Counted from the stretch's first letter, positions 1-6,166 are shown. The stretch is DNA of 7,321 nucleotides from Spirochaetia bacterium (GCA_021736545.1 JAIPFS010000067.1:1-7321); one strand, 5' to 3'. The notes: generated from the letters alone by a model not told the origin. A program made the numbers and translations.

Positions 1-60
1 GATTTCTTCTTTCATCTCAAAAAGTTTCTGTTCCATCTCATCAACAAATTGTTTATCCAA
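1..60 (-). CDS. DksA/TraR-family zinc-finger protein, N-terminal fragment (partial)
   Basis: Only the first 20 codons are in the window; the gene continues beyond base 1. Reading from a TTG at 60-58 gives MDKQFVDEMEQKLFEMKEEI, a charged helical start like the N-terminal coiled-coil of short DksA/TraR C4 zinc-finger proteins. The zinc-finger cysteines would lie outside the window, so the family call is tentative. The start rests on a purine-rich Shine-Dalgarno (AGGGGGTGA, 74-66) ending 5 nt before the TTG. An in-frame GTG at 69-67 lies inside that Shine-Dalgarno and is therefore unlikely. DksA-type proteins bind RNA polymerase through the secondary channel and modulate rRNA and stress transcription. 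The neighbour infA points the same way, since I recall dksA-like and infA genes being adjacent in treponemes. Another coiled-coil protein remains possible. Confidence 0.5.
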   Translation of the reverse strand, partial: MDKQFVDEMEQKLFEMKEEI

Positions 61-104
61 ATTACTCACCCCCTAGATTGTAACCACTTTACGCGGTTGG
101 ATGT

Positions 105-133
105 TACATAATATAATTTACTTAATTTGTCAA
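105..133 (-). promoter_or_regulatory. Putative promoter of the dksA-like gene
   Basis: A perfect -35 hexamer TTGACA reads on the minus strand at 133-128. The AT-rich stretch downstream offers two -10 candidates: TATTAT (113-108) at a short 14-nt spacing, or the weaker TATGTA (110-105) at the ideal 17 nt. The transcript would have a leader of about 40 nt before the TTG start. The -35 lies within an inverted repeat (see the tandem repeat entry), so a regulator could compete with polymerase here. The -10 choice is unresolved. Confidence 0.4.
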
Positions 134-173
134 GCAGTTTGAAGCTGTTGACAGCAGTTTGAAGCTGTTGACA
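134..173. repeat. Perfect 20-bp tandem duplication, two copies
   Basis: The unit gcagtttgaagctgttgaca occurs at 134-153 and again, without mismatch, at 154-173. Each copy ends in TTGACA on the plus strand (148-153 and 168-173). Just left of the repeat, TTGTCAA (127-133) is the inverse complement of the TTGACA element, so 127-154 can form a stem with about 10 pairs, one bulge (G134) and a 7-nt TTTGAAG loop. The second copy provides a second possible right arm (TTGACAA, 168-174). The duplication lies in the divergent intergenic region between the dksA-like gene and infA. A slippage duplication is the simplest origin; duplication of an operator half-site is an alternative. Confidence 0.95.
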
Positions 174-320
174 AAAGCTGAAACATTCCATAGAATTTTT
201 TTGTTTCATACATGCGGGCACAAATTTTAGTGATACCTTCGCGATTATCCCTTTAACGCTGATTAAGGGCTTTCCAAATCGGGAGAATGCAATTGTCACT
301 AAAATTCATGCCGGTAAATG

Positions 321-329
321 TGTTATAAA
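321..329 (+). promoter_or_regulatory. Possible upstream extended -10 element before infA
   Basis: TG-T-TATAAA (321-329) matches an extended -10 box on the plus strand, about 110 bp before infA. No convincing -35 lies 17 nt upstream; the nearest, TTGTCA at 293-298, is 25 nt away. It could be a secondary infA promoter, but AT-rich intergenic DNA produces such matches by chance. Confidence 0.25.
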
Positions 330-363
330 TATAAGCTATTTCCCGTACTGGACTAATCATGAA

Positions 364-392
364 TTGACCAATTCTTGTTGAAACAATATGAT
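364..392 (+). promoter_or_regulatory. Sigma70-type promoter of infA
   Basis: TTGACC (364-369) and TATGAT (387-392) are separated by exactly 17 nt, each matching the consensus at five of six positions. Transcription would begin near base 399, giving an infA leader of about 40 nt. This is the best plus-strand promoter match I found in the intergenic region. Confidence 0.7.
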
Positions 393-439
393 GCGGTAAG
401 CTATGTATTCATGTAAACATACAGCCTGCAGGAGGAATT

Positions 440-658
440 GTGGCAAAAGAAGAAGCTATTGAAGTAGAAGGTATAGTAAAGGAATCTTTACCGAACACCA
501 TGTTCAGGGTTGCACTTGAAAATGGACACGTAATCCTTGCTCATCTGTCTGGAAAGATGAGAAAACATTACATTAGAATTGTACCCGGTGATAAAGTAAG
601 GGTCGCGCTGTCTCCGTATGACCTCACACGAGGAAGAATTATTTACAGGGAAAGATAA
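440..658 (+). CDS. infA: Translation initiation factor IF-1
   Basis: IF-1 is a single S1/OB-fold protein that binds the A site of the 30S subunit and works with IF-2 and IF-3 to select the initiator tRNA. The product is 72 aa, the normal family length. It opens [13 protein letters not shown] and keeps the typical [14 protein letters not shown] segment, the [13 protein letters not shown] strand, the PGDKV turn and the YDLTRGRI(I)YR end. Translation starts at GTG; AGGAGG (430-435) lies 4 nt upstream, slightly close but strong. The gene stands alone on the plus strand, divergent from the dksA-like gene and convergent with smr. The sigma70-type promoter at 364-392 fits constitutive expression. 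Nothing is missing or unusual apart from the GTG start. Confidence 0.98.
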   Translation: MAKEEAIEVEGIVKESLPNTMFRVALENGHVILAHLSGKMRKHYIRIVPGDKVRVALSPYDLTRGRIIYRER

Positions 659-741
659 AAACAACATCTGCAGAAACAAGCAGAAAAACATTTTCAGCTA
701 AACAACTAAAGCGTAAACTAGGTAATATAAAGTAATAACTT

Positions 742-770
742 GGTAAAAACTAAAATAATTCATTTTTACT
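742..770. terminator. Possible weak bidirectional terminator between infA and smr
   Basis: GTAAAAA (743-749) and TTTTTAC (763-769) form a 7-bp inverted repeat with a 13-nt loop, in the gap between two convergent genes. The stem is almost all A-T, so it would be a weak terminator. Position, and the A/T runs on both strands, are the main arguments. The rest of the 659-787 gap shows nothing recognisable. Confidence 0.35.
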
Positions 771-787
771 ATATTCAAAATATGCTT

Positions 788-1342
788 TTATTTCTTAATC
801 AAAACCCAGGTTGCCCCGGAACCGCCTAAAGCTCTTCCCGGCGTACCAGAAAGTCCTGCATGGGGAGACACGTCAATACACGTCTTTACGACCCGTTTTA
901 ATACCGGCTCTTCCTGGGAGTGATTGCCCTTGCCGTGGATAATCAGAACTTTTTTCAAACCATCCCTGGAAGCCTGCTTGAGAAAATTCATAGTTGTTTT
1001 ATGAGCTGTATCGCTGACCATCCCATGGAGGTCAAGAACTCTCTGAGGAAGAAGATCTTTGGCAGCTTTCTTCCCAACATTCGCTTTATGTCCAAGGCGG
1101 GAGTGTTCGTCCTCTTCTTTTTGTTTAATCACGTCGTCAGAAGGGGCATACTTATCTAAATGAGCTGTCCAGTCATCTGAACGGCTAATATCTCTATTTT
1201 TATTACCATTGACACTGCTTTTTTCGGCTCGCTCAGCTCTGTCACCTGACCTGCTGCTGTTATCTCGCTGGTCTGTTTTTCGTGTTTTGTCTGAATGGCC
1301 TTGGACAGACTCCCATTCATCCAGAATCTTTCCAAAGTCCAT
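788..1342 (-). CDS. Stand-alone Smr-domain protein (putative nucleic-acid endonuclease)
   Basis: The 184-aa product has a C-terminal Smr domain (about residues 100-184) with the three family hallmarks: LDLHG (103-107), HGKG (136-139) and GGSGAT (173-178). The first 98 residues are rich in Asp, Lys, Arg and Ser and look disordered. There is no MutS ATPase part, so this is not MutS2. Smr domains nick DNA or cleave RNA. E. coli SmrB, of similar length and layout, cuts mRNA at collided ribosomes; transferring that role here is inference. The ATG follows the TGA of the CBS-ACT gene by 3 nt, so the two genes are co-transcribed. The Shine-Dalgarno is weak (GAGAGA, 1356-1351), which suggests translational coupling. 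The domain call is firm; the biological role is not. Confidence 0.9.
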   Translation of the reverse strand: MDFGKILDEWESVQGHSDKTRKTDQRDNSSRSGDRAERAEKSSVNGNKNRDISRSDDWTAHLDKYAPSDDVIKQKEEDEHSRLGHKANVGKKAAKDLLPQRVLDLHGMVSDTAHKTTMNFLKQASRDGLKKVLIIHGKGNHSQEEPVLKRVVKTCIDVSPHAGLSGTPGRALGGSGATWVLIKK

Positions 1343-1345
1343 AAT

Positions 1346-1990
1346 TCAGCTCTCTCTAATATCCTGTATTTCAATCACATATGGTTTTATGAGCTCTACA
1401 AGATCATCTTTATTAATATCCGTAACCTTCATGGTGCAGAGAGCGTTGGTCGGGGCAGTGCCGAGAAAAGTACCGAAGGAGATGATATTCCCGCCGTTCT
1501 CGAATACCGCTTTGGTAATTTCAAAGATTTCACCTGGATGATCCGGAACCAGCATGGATACACGTGTTCCCTGATCTCTTGCACCAAACAACTCAGAAAA
1601 CACTTTAAACAGGTCTGATTCAGTGATAATCCCCACAAGCTCTTCATCTTCCACAACACATAAGCCGCCGATATCATTATCAACCATGATGCGGGAAGCC
1701 TCTTCTATAGCAGCCCCGGGACTAACGGTAATCGGTGTTTTCGTCATTACTTTATCCACCGTCAGCTTTGATACAAGATATGCCATCTCATAAACATCCA
1801 GTGTGCTTGCAGGTGAAGGTGAAGCATACAGAATATCCTTCTCAGTCACGATACCAATCAAGCGTTTGTGATTATCCACAACAGGAAGTCTATGAACCCG
1901 ATTTTTCCTCATAATCTTCTGAGCATCAGTAATAGGAACTGAGGCTTTTACAGTTATCGGATTCGGTGTCATCCGCCGGGCAACAATCAT
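1346..1990 (-). CDS. CBS-CBS-ACT domain protein (AcuB-like)
   Basis: The 214-aa soluble protein has two CBS domains (about residues 1-57 and 77-132) followed by an ACT domain (about 142-212). Both CBS repeats keep the nucleotide-contacting pattern, GIVTEKD (46-52) and GIITESD (120-126). The ACT domain opens with RVSMLVPDHPGEIFEI. CBS pairs usually bind AMP, ATP or S-adenosylmethionine, and ACT domains bind amino acids, so a regulatory sensor is likely. B. subtilis AcuB has a similar layout, but its role in acetoin use should not be carried over. The frame is open 11 codons further upstream to 2023, but I chose ATG 1990 because AGGAGG lies 7 nt before it and MIVARRMTPNPITV is the usual CBS beginning. 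It sits between livF and smr with its own putative promoter. Confidence 0.9.
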   Translation of the reverse strand: MIVARRMTPNPITVKASVPITDAQKIMRKNRVHRLPVVDNHKRLIGIVTEKDILYASPSPASTLDVYEMAYLVSKLTVDKVMTKTPITVSPGAAIEEASRIMVDNDIGGLCVVEDEELVGIITESDLFKVFSELFGARDQGTRVSMLVPDHPGEIFEITKAVFENGGNIISFGTFLGTAPTNALCTMKVTDINKDDLVELIKPYVIEIQDIRES

Positions 1991-1997
1991 ACCTTTT

Positions 1998-2003
1998 CCT
2001 CCT
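1998..2003 (-). promoter_or_regulatory. Ribosome binding site fixing the CBS-ACT start
   Basis: A perfect AGGAGG on the minus strand ends 7 nt before ATG 1990-1988. This decides against the longer in-frame start at 2023, which would place the Shine-Dalgarno inside the coding region. Confidence 0.85.
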
Positions 2004-2076
2004 AAAATTAGCGTCCAGTTCACATATCTGCTTCATACCTGAACAAGAACACGTAAATCATCACTAGCACTATTTT

Positions 2077-2085
2077 AGTATATCA
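2077..2085 (-). promoter_or_regulatory. Extended -10 promoter for the CBS-ACT and smr genes
   Basis: TG-A-TATACT reads on the minus strand at 2085-2077, an extended -10 box that can work without a good -35. The start of transcription would be near 2070, about 80 nt before the CBS-ACT ATG. A perfect TTGACA at 2138-2133 is too far upstream to pair with it. The gap 1991-2207 holds no gene; just after livF a short ACG-ATTT-CGT hairpin followed by T residues could be a weak terminator. Confidence 0.5.
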
Positions 2086-2207
2086 CAAAAACCAGTCTTT
2101 TCGTTACCTGAAACACATGATTTTTTCGCCGCTGTCAAGATTTTTACTTTATTAGCGGTTACGGTCCTGATGATAAAAAACGAAATCGTCCTTTTAAAAC
2201 TTCTGAA

Positions 2208-2921
2208 TTAAATTCCGAGATACGCTTTCCGAACCTCCTCATCCTCCATCAGCTTAGAAGCTTTGTCTGTTAAGGTAATCTGTCCATTTTGAAGAACATA
2301 TCCCCGATGTGCTACTTTCAAGGCCATATTCGCATTCTGCTCCACAAGAAAAATGGTAGTCCCGCTTTCCTTGTTAATTTTTTCTATTATATCAAAAATC
2401 TGCTGCACAATGAGAGGGGCGAGTCCCAAAGACGGCTCATCCAGCAGAAGCAGCCGAGGTCGAGCCATAAGAGCTCGTGAGATTGCCAGCATCTGCTGCT
2501 CCCCGCCGCTCAGCGTTCCGCCGGGCTGATACTTACGCTGTTCGAGAATAGGGAACAACTCAAAAATATATTCAATGTCTTTTTTTAGTTCACCCTTATC
2601 CTTACGCAGATAACCGCCCATATCAAGATTCTCCATCACGGTTAACTGGGGAAAAATTCTCCGCCCTTCAGGGACCTGGGATATACCGAGTTCAACAATC
2701 TTATTCGTCGGCATACTGGTTATATCTTTTCCTTCGAAGAAAATCTGTCCGGTCCGGGGAGGCACAGCCCCGCACATGGTCATAAGCGTAGTAGTCTTAC
2801 CCGCACCATTAGCACCAATCAGAGTGATTATTTCACCTTTTTCAACTTCAATATCAACATTCCGCAATGCTTGAATGTTTCCGTAAAAAGTATTGATTTT
2901 ACTCAGCTGCAGCATCTTCAT
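2208..2921 (-). CDS. livF: Branched-chain amino acid ABC transporter, ATP-binding protein LivF
   Basis: LivF is the second ATPase of the Liv importer and pairs with LivG on the cytoplasmic face of LivHM. The 237-aa product has Walker A GANGAGKTT (36-44), the family segment VPEGRRIFPQLTVMENL (83-99), signature LSGGEQQ (137-143) and Walker B LLLLDEP (157-163). The usual switch histidine is replaced in VEQN (Gln195); this is normal for LivF, while the partner LivG keeps its histidine. The length is typical. The ATG begins 3 nt after the livG stop, with GGGAG (2934-2930) 8 nt upstream; a second in-frame ATG at 2915 is less likely. It is the last transporter gene of the operon. The substrate class could extend to other hydrophobic amino acids, amides or urea, because HAAT-family ATPases do not reveal specificity. 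Confidence 0.96.
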   Translation of the reverse strand: MKMLQLSKINTFYGNIQALRNVDIEVEKGEIITLIGANGAGKTTTLMTMCGAVPPRTGQIFFEGKDITSMPTNKIVELGISQVPEGRRIFPQLTVMENLDMGGYLRKDKGELKKDIEYIFELFPILEQRKYQPGGTLSGGEQQMLAISRALMARPRLLLLDEPSLGLAPLIVQQIFDIIEKINKESGTTIFLVEQNANMALKVAHRGYVLQNGQITLTDKASKLMEDEEVRKAYLGI

Positions 2922-2924
2922 AGA

Positions 2925-3707
2925 TCACTCTCCCAGATATGCTTTAATGACATCAGGATTCTTCTTGATTTCCAAAGGTGAGCCCTCAGCAATAAGCTTA
3001 CCATAATCAACAACATAAATTCTCTCAGCTACACTCATAACAAGACTCATATCATGTTCAATAAGGAGGATCGTGATATTCTCCGTATCCCTAATAATAT
3101 TGATAGTCTTTACAAGCTCCCGTGTCTCCAGCGGATTCATTCCAGCAGCGGGTTCATCAAGCAAAAGAAGAAAGGGTTCAGTAGCCATGGCTCGGGCAAT
3201 TTCAAGGCGTCTCTGTGCACCATAGGGAAGATTTTTTGCAAGGTTGTTGGAAAACTGCTCTAAGTTGAGCTTTTTAAGAATATTGTAACTGTCATGAATG
3301 CACTTCTCTTCCTCTTCCTTGACTTTTTTCCCTTTAAACATGGAACCAATCACACCAGTTTTCAGATGCTGATGCCTGCCGATCATGATATTCTCTAGAA
3401 CGGTCATATTACTGAAAAGCCGAATATTCTGGAATGTTCTGGCAAGGCCCTTTTCGTTGATGACATGCGGTTCCATACCATTTATCCGGGTTGATTCAGC
3501 AGCCTCTGGGGCTTGAATAAAGACATCCCCCTCGGTCGGCTGATACACACCGGTTATACAGTTAAAGAAAGTTGTCTTCCCAGCTCCGTTAGGTCCGATG
3601 AGTGCGACAATTTCGCCTTTATCAATGCGAATATTTACTTGATCAACCGCCCTGAGACCGCCGAAAACCATACTCATATCTTTTACATTCAGTATTGGAT
3701 TCATCAT
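2925..3707 (-). CDS. livG: Branched-chain amino acid ABC transporter, ATP-binding protein LivG
   Basis: LivG is the first ATPase of the Liv importer. The 260-aa product shows Walker A GPNGAGKTT (38-46), the Q-loop in ARTFQNIRLF (89-98), a signature of the LivG type (LPYGAQRR, 160-167) in place of canonical LSGGQ, Walker B LLLLDEP (180-186) and the switch histidine in IEHDM (His218). The insert around 112-140, including HQHLKTGV, is typical of LivG. It overlaps livM by 4 nt (ATGA), so translation is probably coupled. Two ATGs stand side by side at 3707 and 3704. GAGG (3715-3712) is 4 nt from the first and 7 nt from the second, so the shorter form, which overlaps the livM stop by one base, is just as plausible. 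Confidence 0.96.
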   Translation of the reverse strand: MMNPILNVKDMSMVFGGLRAVDQVNIRIDKGEIVALIGPNGAGKTTFFNCITGVYQPTEGDVFIQAPEAAESTRINGMEPHVINEKGLARTFQNIRLFSNMTVLENIMIGRHQHLKTGVIGSMFKGKKVKEEEEKCIHDSYNILKKLNLEQFSNNLAKNLPYGAQRRLEIARAMATEPFLLLLDEPAAGMNPLETRELVKTINIIRDTENITILLIEHDMSLVMSVAERIYVVDYGKLIAEGSPLEIKKNPDVIKAYLGE

Positions 3708-4951
3708 AAATCCTCTTCTTCAAAGGTGTACTTATTTCGTACCCGGGGAACAATCCCTTCAGGCTTAAATATCATCATAAGAACCAGTACCAAGCCGAAA
3801 ATCAGCATTCTGTATTCACTGAATGCTCTGAAATACTCAGGAAGCAGCATCATAAGTGATGCCCCGACGAGAACCCCGGGGATAGATCCCATACCGCCTA
3901 ATACAACAATACAGAGAATCATTACTGACTCCCAAAGTGTAAAGCTGGCAGGATTAATAAAGGTAGTCTTTGCAGCAAGCAGTACGCCAGCAAACCCGGC
4001 CCACATGGCTCCCAGGGCAAAGCTGTAAAGTTTTGATCGTGCAAGACTGACTCCCATGGACTGGCAGGCAATTTCGTCTTCCCTCATAGCCTCCCAAGCG
4101 CGCCCTATCTTCGAGTTCTCTAAGTTTTTAATGAGTATGATTGATATAATAACCATCGCCAGGGCAATCAGATAGATATACTTAGAAGCGAAAATGGGAT
4201 CAACCCTCATTCCAAAGAACCATGGTCGTGGAATTTGACTGATTCCACTTGGTCCCTGGGTAACATCACCCCAGTTCTGAAGCACCATACGGGTAATTTC
4301 TCCAAAAGCCAAAGTTACAATAGCCAGATAGTCACCCCGGAGGCGAATAACCGGCAGACAAATCAGAGCTCCGAAAACAAGGGAAAGCAGAACCGCTGCA
4401 GGAATTGCTATCCAGAACATCAGTCCAGTCTGCAGGCCTAGGGAGTAAAACCAGTCTTGCGCAAAATGGAAAAACAGCGCATAGGTATACGCTCCCACGG
4501 CATAGAATGCAGCATAGCCCAAATGAAGCAGGCCTCCGTAGCCGATAACAATATTCAAGCCCAAACCGAGAATGATATAGATCAGTACGGAAATCATGAT
4601 GTTTGTCTGATACATGGAAAAAATAAAGGGAAAAGCGACAAGGAAAACTATCAATGCCGTTAATGACGGCTTTTTCACCTTCGGTTTCCCAAGTGTGCTT
4701 CTGATTATCCCTACTTCAGTACTTTTCTTCTTGGCTGCAAATTCCTTTCTAGCATGCATATATCTCCAAACAAAGGAGAGAAAGAAAGTACCGATGCCGA
4801 CATACACCAAATTCCCCCATCGATAAAAGGTTTCAGGAGTTTCTCCCATGGTGGAAACTTTCATAACCATAATGGGAAATGTCAGGAATATGAACCAAAG
4901 AGCACTCAAGGTGGATTTTTTCAGTTCTTCAAGCCAGTTAATTTTCTGCAT
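3704..4951 (-). CDS. livM: Branched-chain amino acid ABC transporter, permease LivM
   Basis: LivM is one of the two inner-membrane permeases of the Liv importer. The 415-aa protein has about ten hydrophobic segments. The core begins near residue 97, with YIILGLGLNIVIGYGGLLHLG (125-145), LRGDYLAIVTLAFGEI (204-219), and a cytoplasmic coupling-loop motif GRAWEAMREDEIACQSMG (283-300) that contacts the ATPases. An N-terminal extension of about 95 residues with two membrane segments (about 15-32 and 47-65) is also present in E. coli LivM (425 aa), so the protein is full length. The frame is open upstream to 5179 through livH, but the true start is ATG 4951: AGGAGG at 4963-4958 lies 6 nt before it, overlapping the livH stop. 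It overlaps livG by 4 nt at its end. Confidence 0.95.
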   Translation of the reverse strand: MQKINWLEELKKSTLSALWFIFLTFPIMVMKVSTMGETPETFYRWGNLVYVGIGTFFLSFVWRYMHARKEFAAKKKSTEVGIIRSTLGKPKVKKPSLTALIVFLVAFPFIFSMYQTNIMISVLIYIILGLGLNIVIGYGGLLHLGYAAFYAVGAYTYALFFHFAQDWFYSLGLQTGLMFWIAIPAAVLLSLVFGALICLPVIRLRGDYLAIVTLAFGEITRMVLQNWGDVTQGPSGISQIPRPWFFGMRVDPIFASKYIYLIALAMVIISIILIKNLENSKIGRAWEAMREDEIACQSMGVSLARSKLYSFALGAMWAGFAGVLLAAKTTFINPASFTLWESVMILCIVVLGGMGSIPGVLVGASLMMLLPEYFRAFSEYRMLIFGLVLVLMMIFKPEGIVPRVRNKYTFEEEDL

Positions 4952-4957
4952 ATCCTC

Positions 4958-4963
4958 CCTCCT
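4958..4963 (-). promoter_or_regulatory. Ribosome binding site fixing the livM start
   Basis: AGGAGG on the minus strand ends 6 nt before ATG 4951-4949 and overlaps the TAG stop of livH (4964-4962). This rules out a much longer livM that would overlap livH by about 220 bp, and suggests that ribosomes finishing livH reload on livM. Confidence 0.9.
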
Positions 4964-5864
4964 AAACCTTCTTGAGTTCTTTCTTACCAAGGATTCCGGA
5001 GGGACGTACCAGAAGAATAATGATAAGAATGATAAATGCAAATGCATCTTCGTAATCACTGGAGATATAACCTGCTCCGAAACTTTCGCCCCAGCCGAGG
5101 ACAAAACTGCCGAGAACAGCACCGGGAACAGATCCGATTCCTCCCAGTACAGCGGCAACAAAAGCTTTAATCCCTGCAATAAAACCGATGTAGTAGTTGA
5201 TCTGTCCCATATATGAGCAGATAAGAACTCCTCCCAAGGCTGCGGTTACAGAACCGAGAAGGAACGTCATAGATATAACCTGGTTAACATTGATACCCAC
5301 TAACTGGGCCATCTGCTTATCCTGAGCTGTTGCCCGCATGGCTTTACCCATCTTGGTAAACTTAATGATAAATGTAAGGAAGACCATAACAACAGCAGTG
5401 GTCATGAGGATAAAAAGCTGATTTGAGTTCAGGATATTCCTGTAATCATTAAGAAAAGCAAACTGCGGTACCCAATTGGGATAGGGTATATAGTTGGATG
5501 TCTGGGAAAGCAGAACATAGTTCTGCAGGAAGATAGACATTCCTATAGCACTGATCAATGCAGAAAGCCTGGGAGAATTTCGTAAAGGCTTATATGCCAT
5601 CCGTTCAATGGTAACTCCGTAAGCAGCAGCGTAAACCATCGCTGCTATAAGGGCCACTATCAGCACCCCTCCTGTGGACATCCCCGCTGCGGAAAGAGTA
5701 GCACCAAAGATAAGCGCTACCATTGCGCCGATCATATAAATTTCACCGTGGGCAAAATTGATCAGTTGGATAATACCGTAGACCATGGTATACCCCAATG
5801 CTATCAGGGCATAAATACTTCCCTTGACCATACCGCTCATGAATAATTGAATAAAATATTCCAT
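4962..5864 (-). CDS. livH: Branched-chain amino acid ABC transporter, permease LivH
   Basis: LivH is the second inner-membrane permease and pairs with LivM. The 300-aa product has roughly eight hydrophobic segments and typical LivH blocks: GSIYALIALGYTMVYGIIQL (15-34), INFAHGE (35-41), the coupling loop GKAMRATAQDKQMAQLVGI (173-191), and VLGGIGSVPGAVLGSFVLG near the C terminus, ending in LLVRPSGILGKKE. The length agrees with E. coli LivH (308 aa). The ATG is preceded by GGAAG (5873-5869) 4 nt upstream. It opens the livHMGF block, with a 10-nt gap to livM. Its own promoter is unclear. Expression may come from read-through past the livK terminator, from a promoter inside the 302-bp leader, or both. 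Confidence 0.95.
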   Translation of the reverse strand: MEYFIQLFMSGMVKGSIYALIALGYTMVYGIIQLINFAHGEIYMIGAMVALIFGATLSAAGMSTGGVLIVALIAAMVYAAAYGVTIERMAYKPLRNSPRLSALISAIGMSIFLQNYVLLSQTSNYIPYPNWVPQFAFLNDYRNILNSNQLFILMTTAVVMVFLTFIIKFTKMGKAMRATAQDKQMAQLVGINVNQVISMTFLLGSVTAALGGVLICSYMGQINYYIGFIAGIKAFVAAVLGGIGSVPGAVLGSFVLGWGESFGAGYISSDYEDAFAFIILIIILLVRPSGILGKKELKKV

Positions 5865-5921
5865 AGCACTTCCAATATTTACTTTTGATATGTTTTATAC
5901 ATTCCCAGTTTTCTCGCCGCC

Positions 5922-5956
5922 GTTACTGCTGTTACTGCTGTTACTGCTGTTACTGC
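5922..5956. repeat. 9-bp tandem repeat, about 3.9 copies, in the livH leader
   Basis: gttactgct is repeated head to tail at 5922-5930, 5931-5939 and 5940-5948, then as eight bases at 5949-5956, without mismatch. On the transcribed strand it reads (AGCAGTAAC)n. It lies about 60-90 nt before the livH ATG, in non-coding DNA. As 9 is a multiple of 3, two reading frames stay open through it. A change in copy number would alter leader length. The repeat lies outside the usual -35/-10 spacing of any promoter I can identify. Confidence 0.97.
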
Positions 5957-6001
5957 CAACTGTAGTACTTTTCGCTATCGTAAACAACTCTGCCCTCAAT
6001 G

Positions 6002-6011
6002 CCGCCGGCGG
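6002..6011. repeat. Perfect 10-bp GC palindrome in the livK-livH gap
   Basis: CCGCCGGCGG equals its own reverse complement and stands out from the surrounding AT-rich spacer. It has no loop, so it is not a hairpin terminator. It could be a dimer-type protein-binding site upstream of livH, or chance. No known operator consensus was recognised. Confidence 0.4.
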
Positions 6012-6095
6012 TTCGTAAAATTCACTTAGCTATTTTTTACTATTTCAGATATTTTTGCAATAAAAAAATGCATCACTTTGCTAAAAAACACCAGC

Positions 6096-6125
6096 AAAAA
6101 AATTGGGGACGCACTAGACGCCCCC
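6096..6125 (-). terminator. Rho-independent terminator after livK
   Basis: On the minus strand GGGGGCGT (6125-6118) and GCGTCCCC (6112-6105) form an 8-bp GC-rich stem (two G-U pairs) with a 5-nt CTAGT loop, followed by AA and seven T residues (6102-6096). It lies 42 nt after the livK stop and before livH. It should cut most livK transcripts, leaving livHMGF at a lower level, which suits the need for more binding protein than permease. Confidence 0.88.
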
Positions 6126-6166
6126 GTTATATATCACTAAACAAGTTATTCGTCTTTTTCTACAAC

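Noticed and set aside
249..269. Bulged hairpin CCCTT-T-AA / TTAAGGG in the dksA-infA gap
   Set aside because: It lies upstream of both divergent promoters, has no T run and follows no gene, so neither a terminator nor a leader structure is supported.
66..299. Minus-strand open frame of 77 codons in the dksA-infA gap
   Set aside because: It spans the tandem duplication and the promoter elements, has no good Shine-Dalgarno, and the protein has no recognisable domain. It is more likely a chance open frame.
1209..1618. Plus-strand open frames opposite smr and the CBS-ACT gene
   Set aside because: They are shadows of two genes with clear domains and lack ribosome binding sites or recognisable products.
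2133..2138. Perfect minus-strand TTGACA in the livF to CBS-ACT gap
   Set aside because: The sequence 16-18 nt downstream (around TGTTTC) is a poor -10, and the good TATACT box is far too distant to pair with it.
3513..4028. Plus-strand 171-codon open frame opposite livG and livM
   Set aside because: It is the antisense shadow of well-conserved transporter genes and has no family signature of its own.
4952..5179. N-terminal extension of LivM reaching into livH
   Set aside because: The extra 76 residues are livH read in another frame, and a perfect ribosome binding site lies before ATG 4951.
5894..5899. Minus-strand TATAAA just before livH as a -10 box
   Set aside because: No -35-like hexamer lies 16-18 nt upstream; that stretch is GC-rich. 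It is kept only as a remote possibility.
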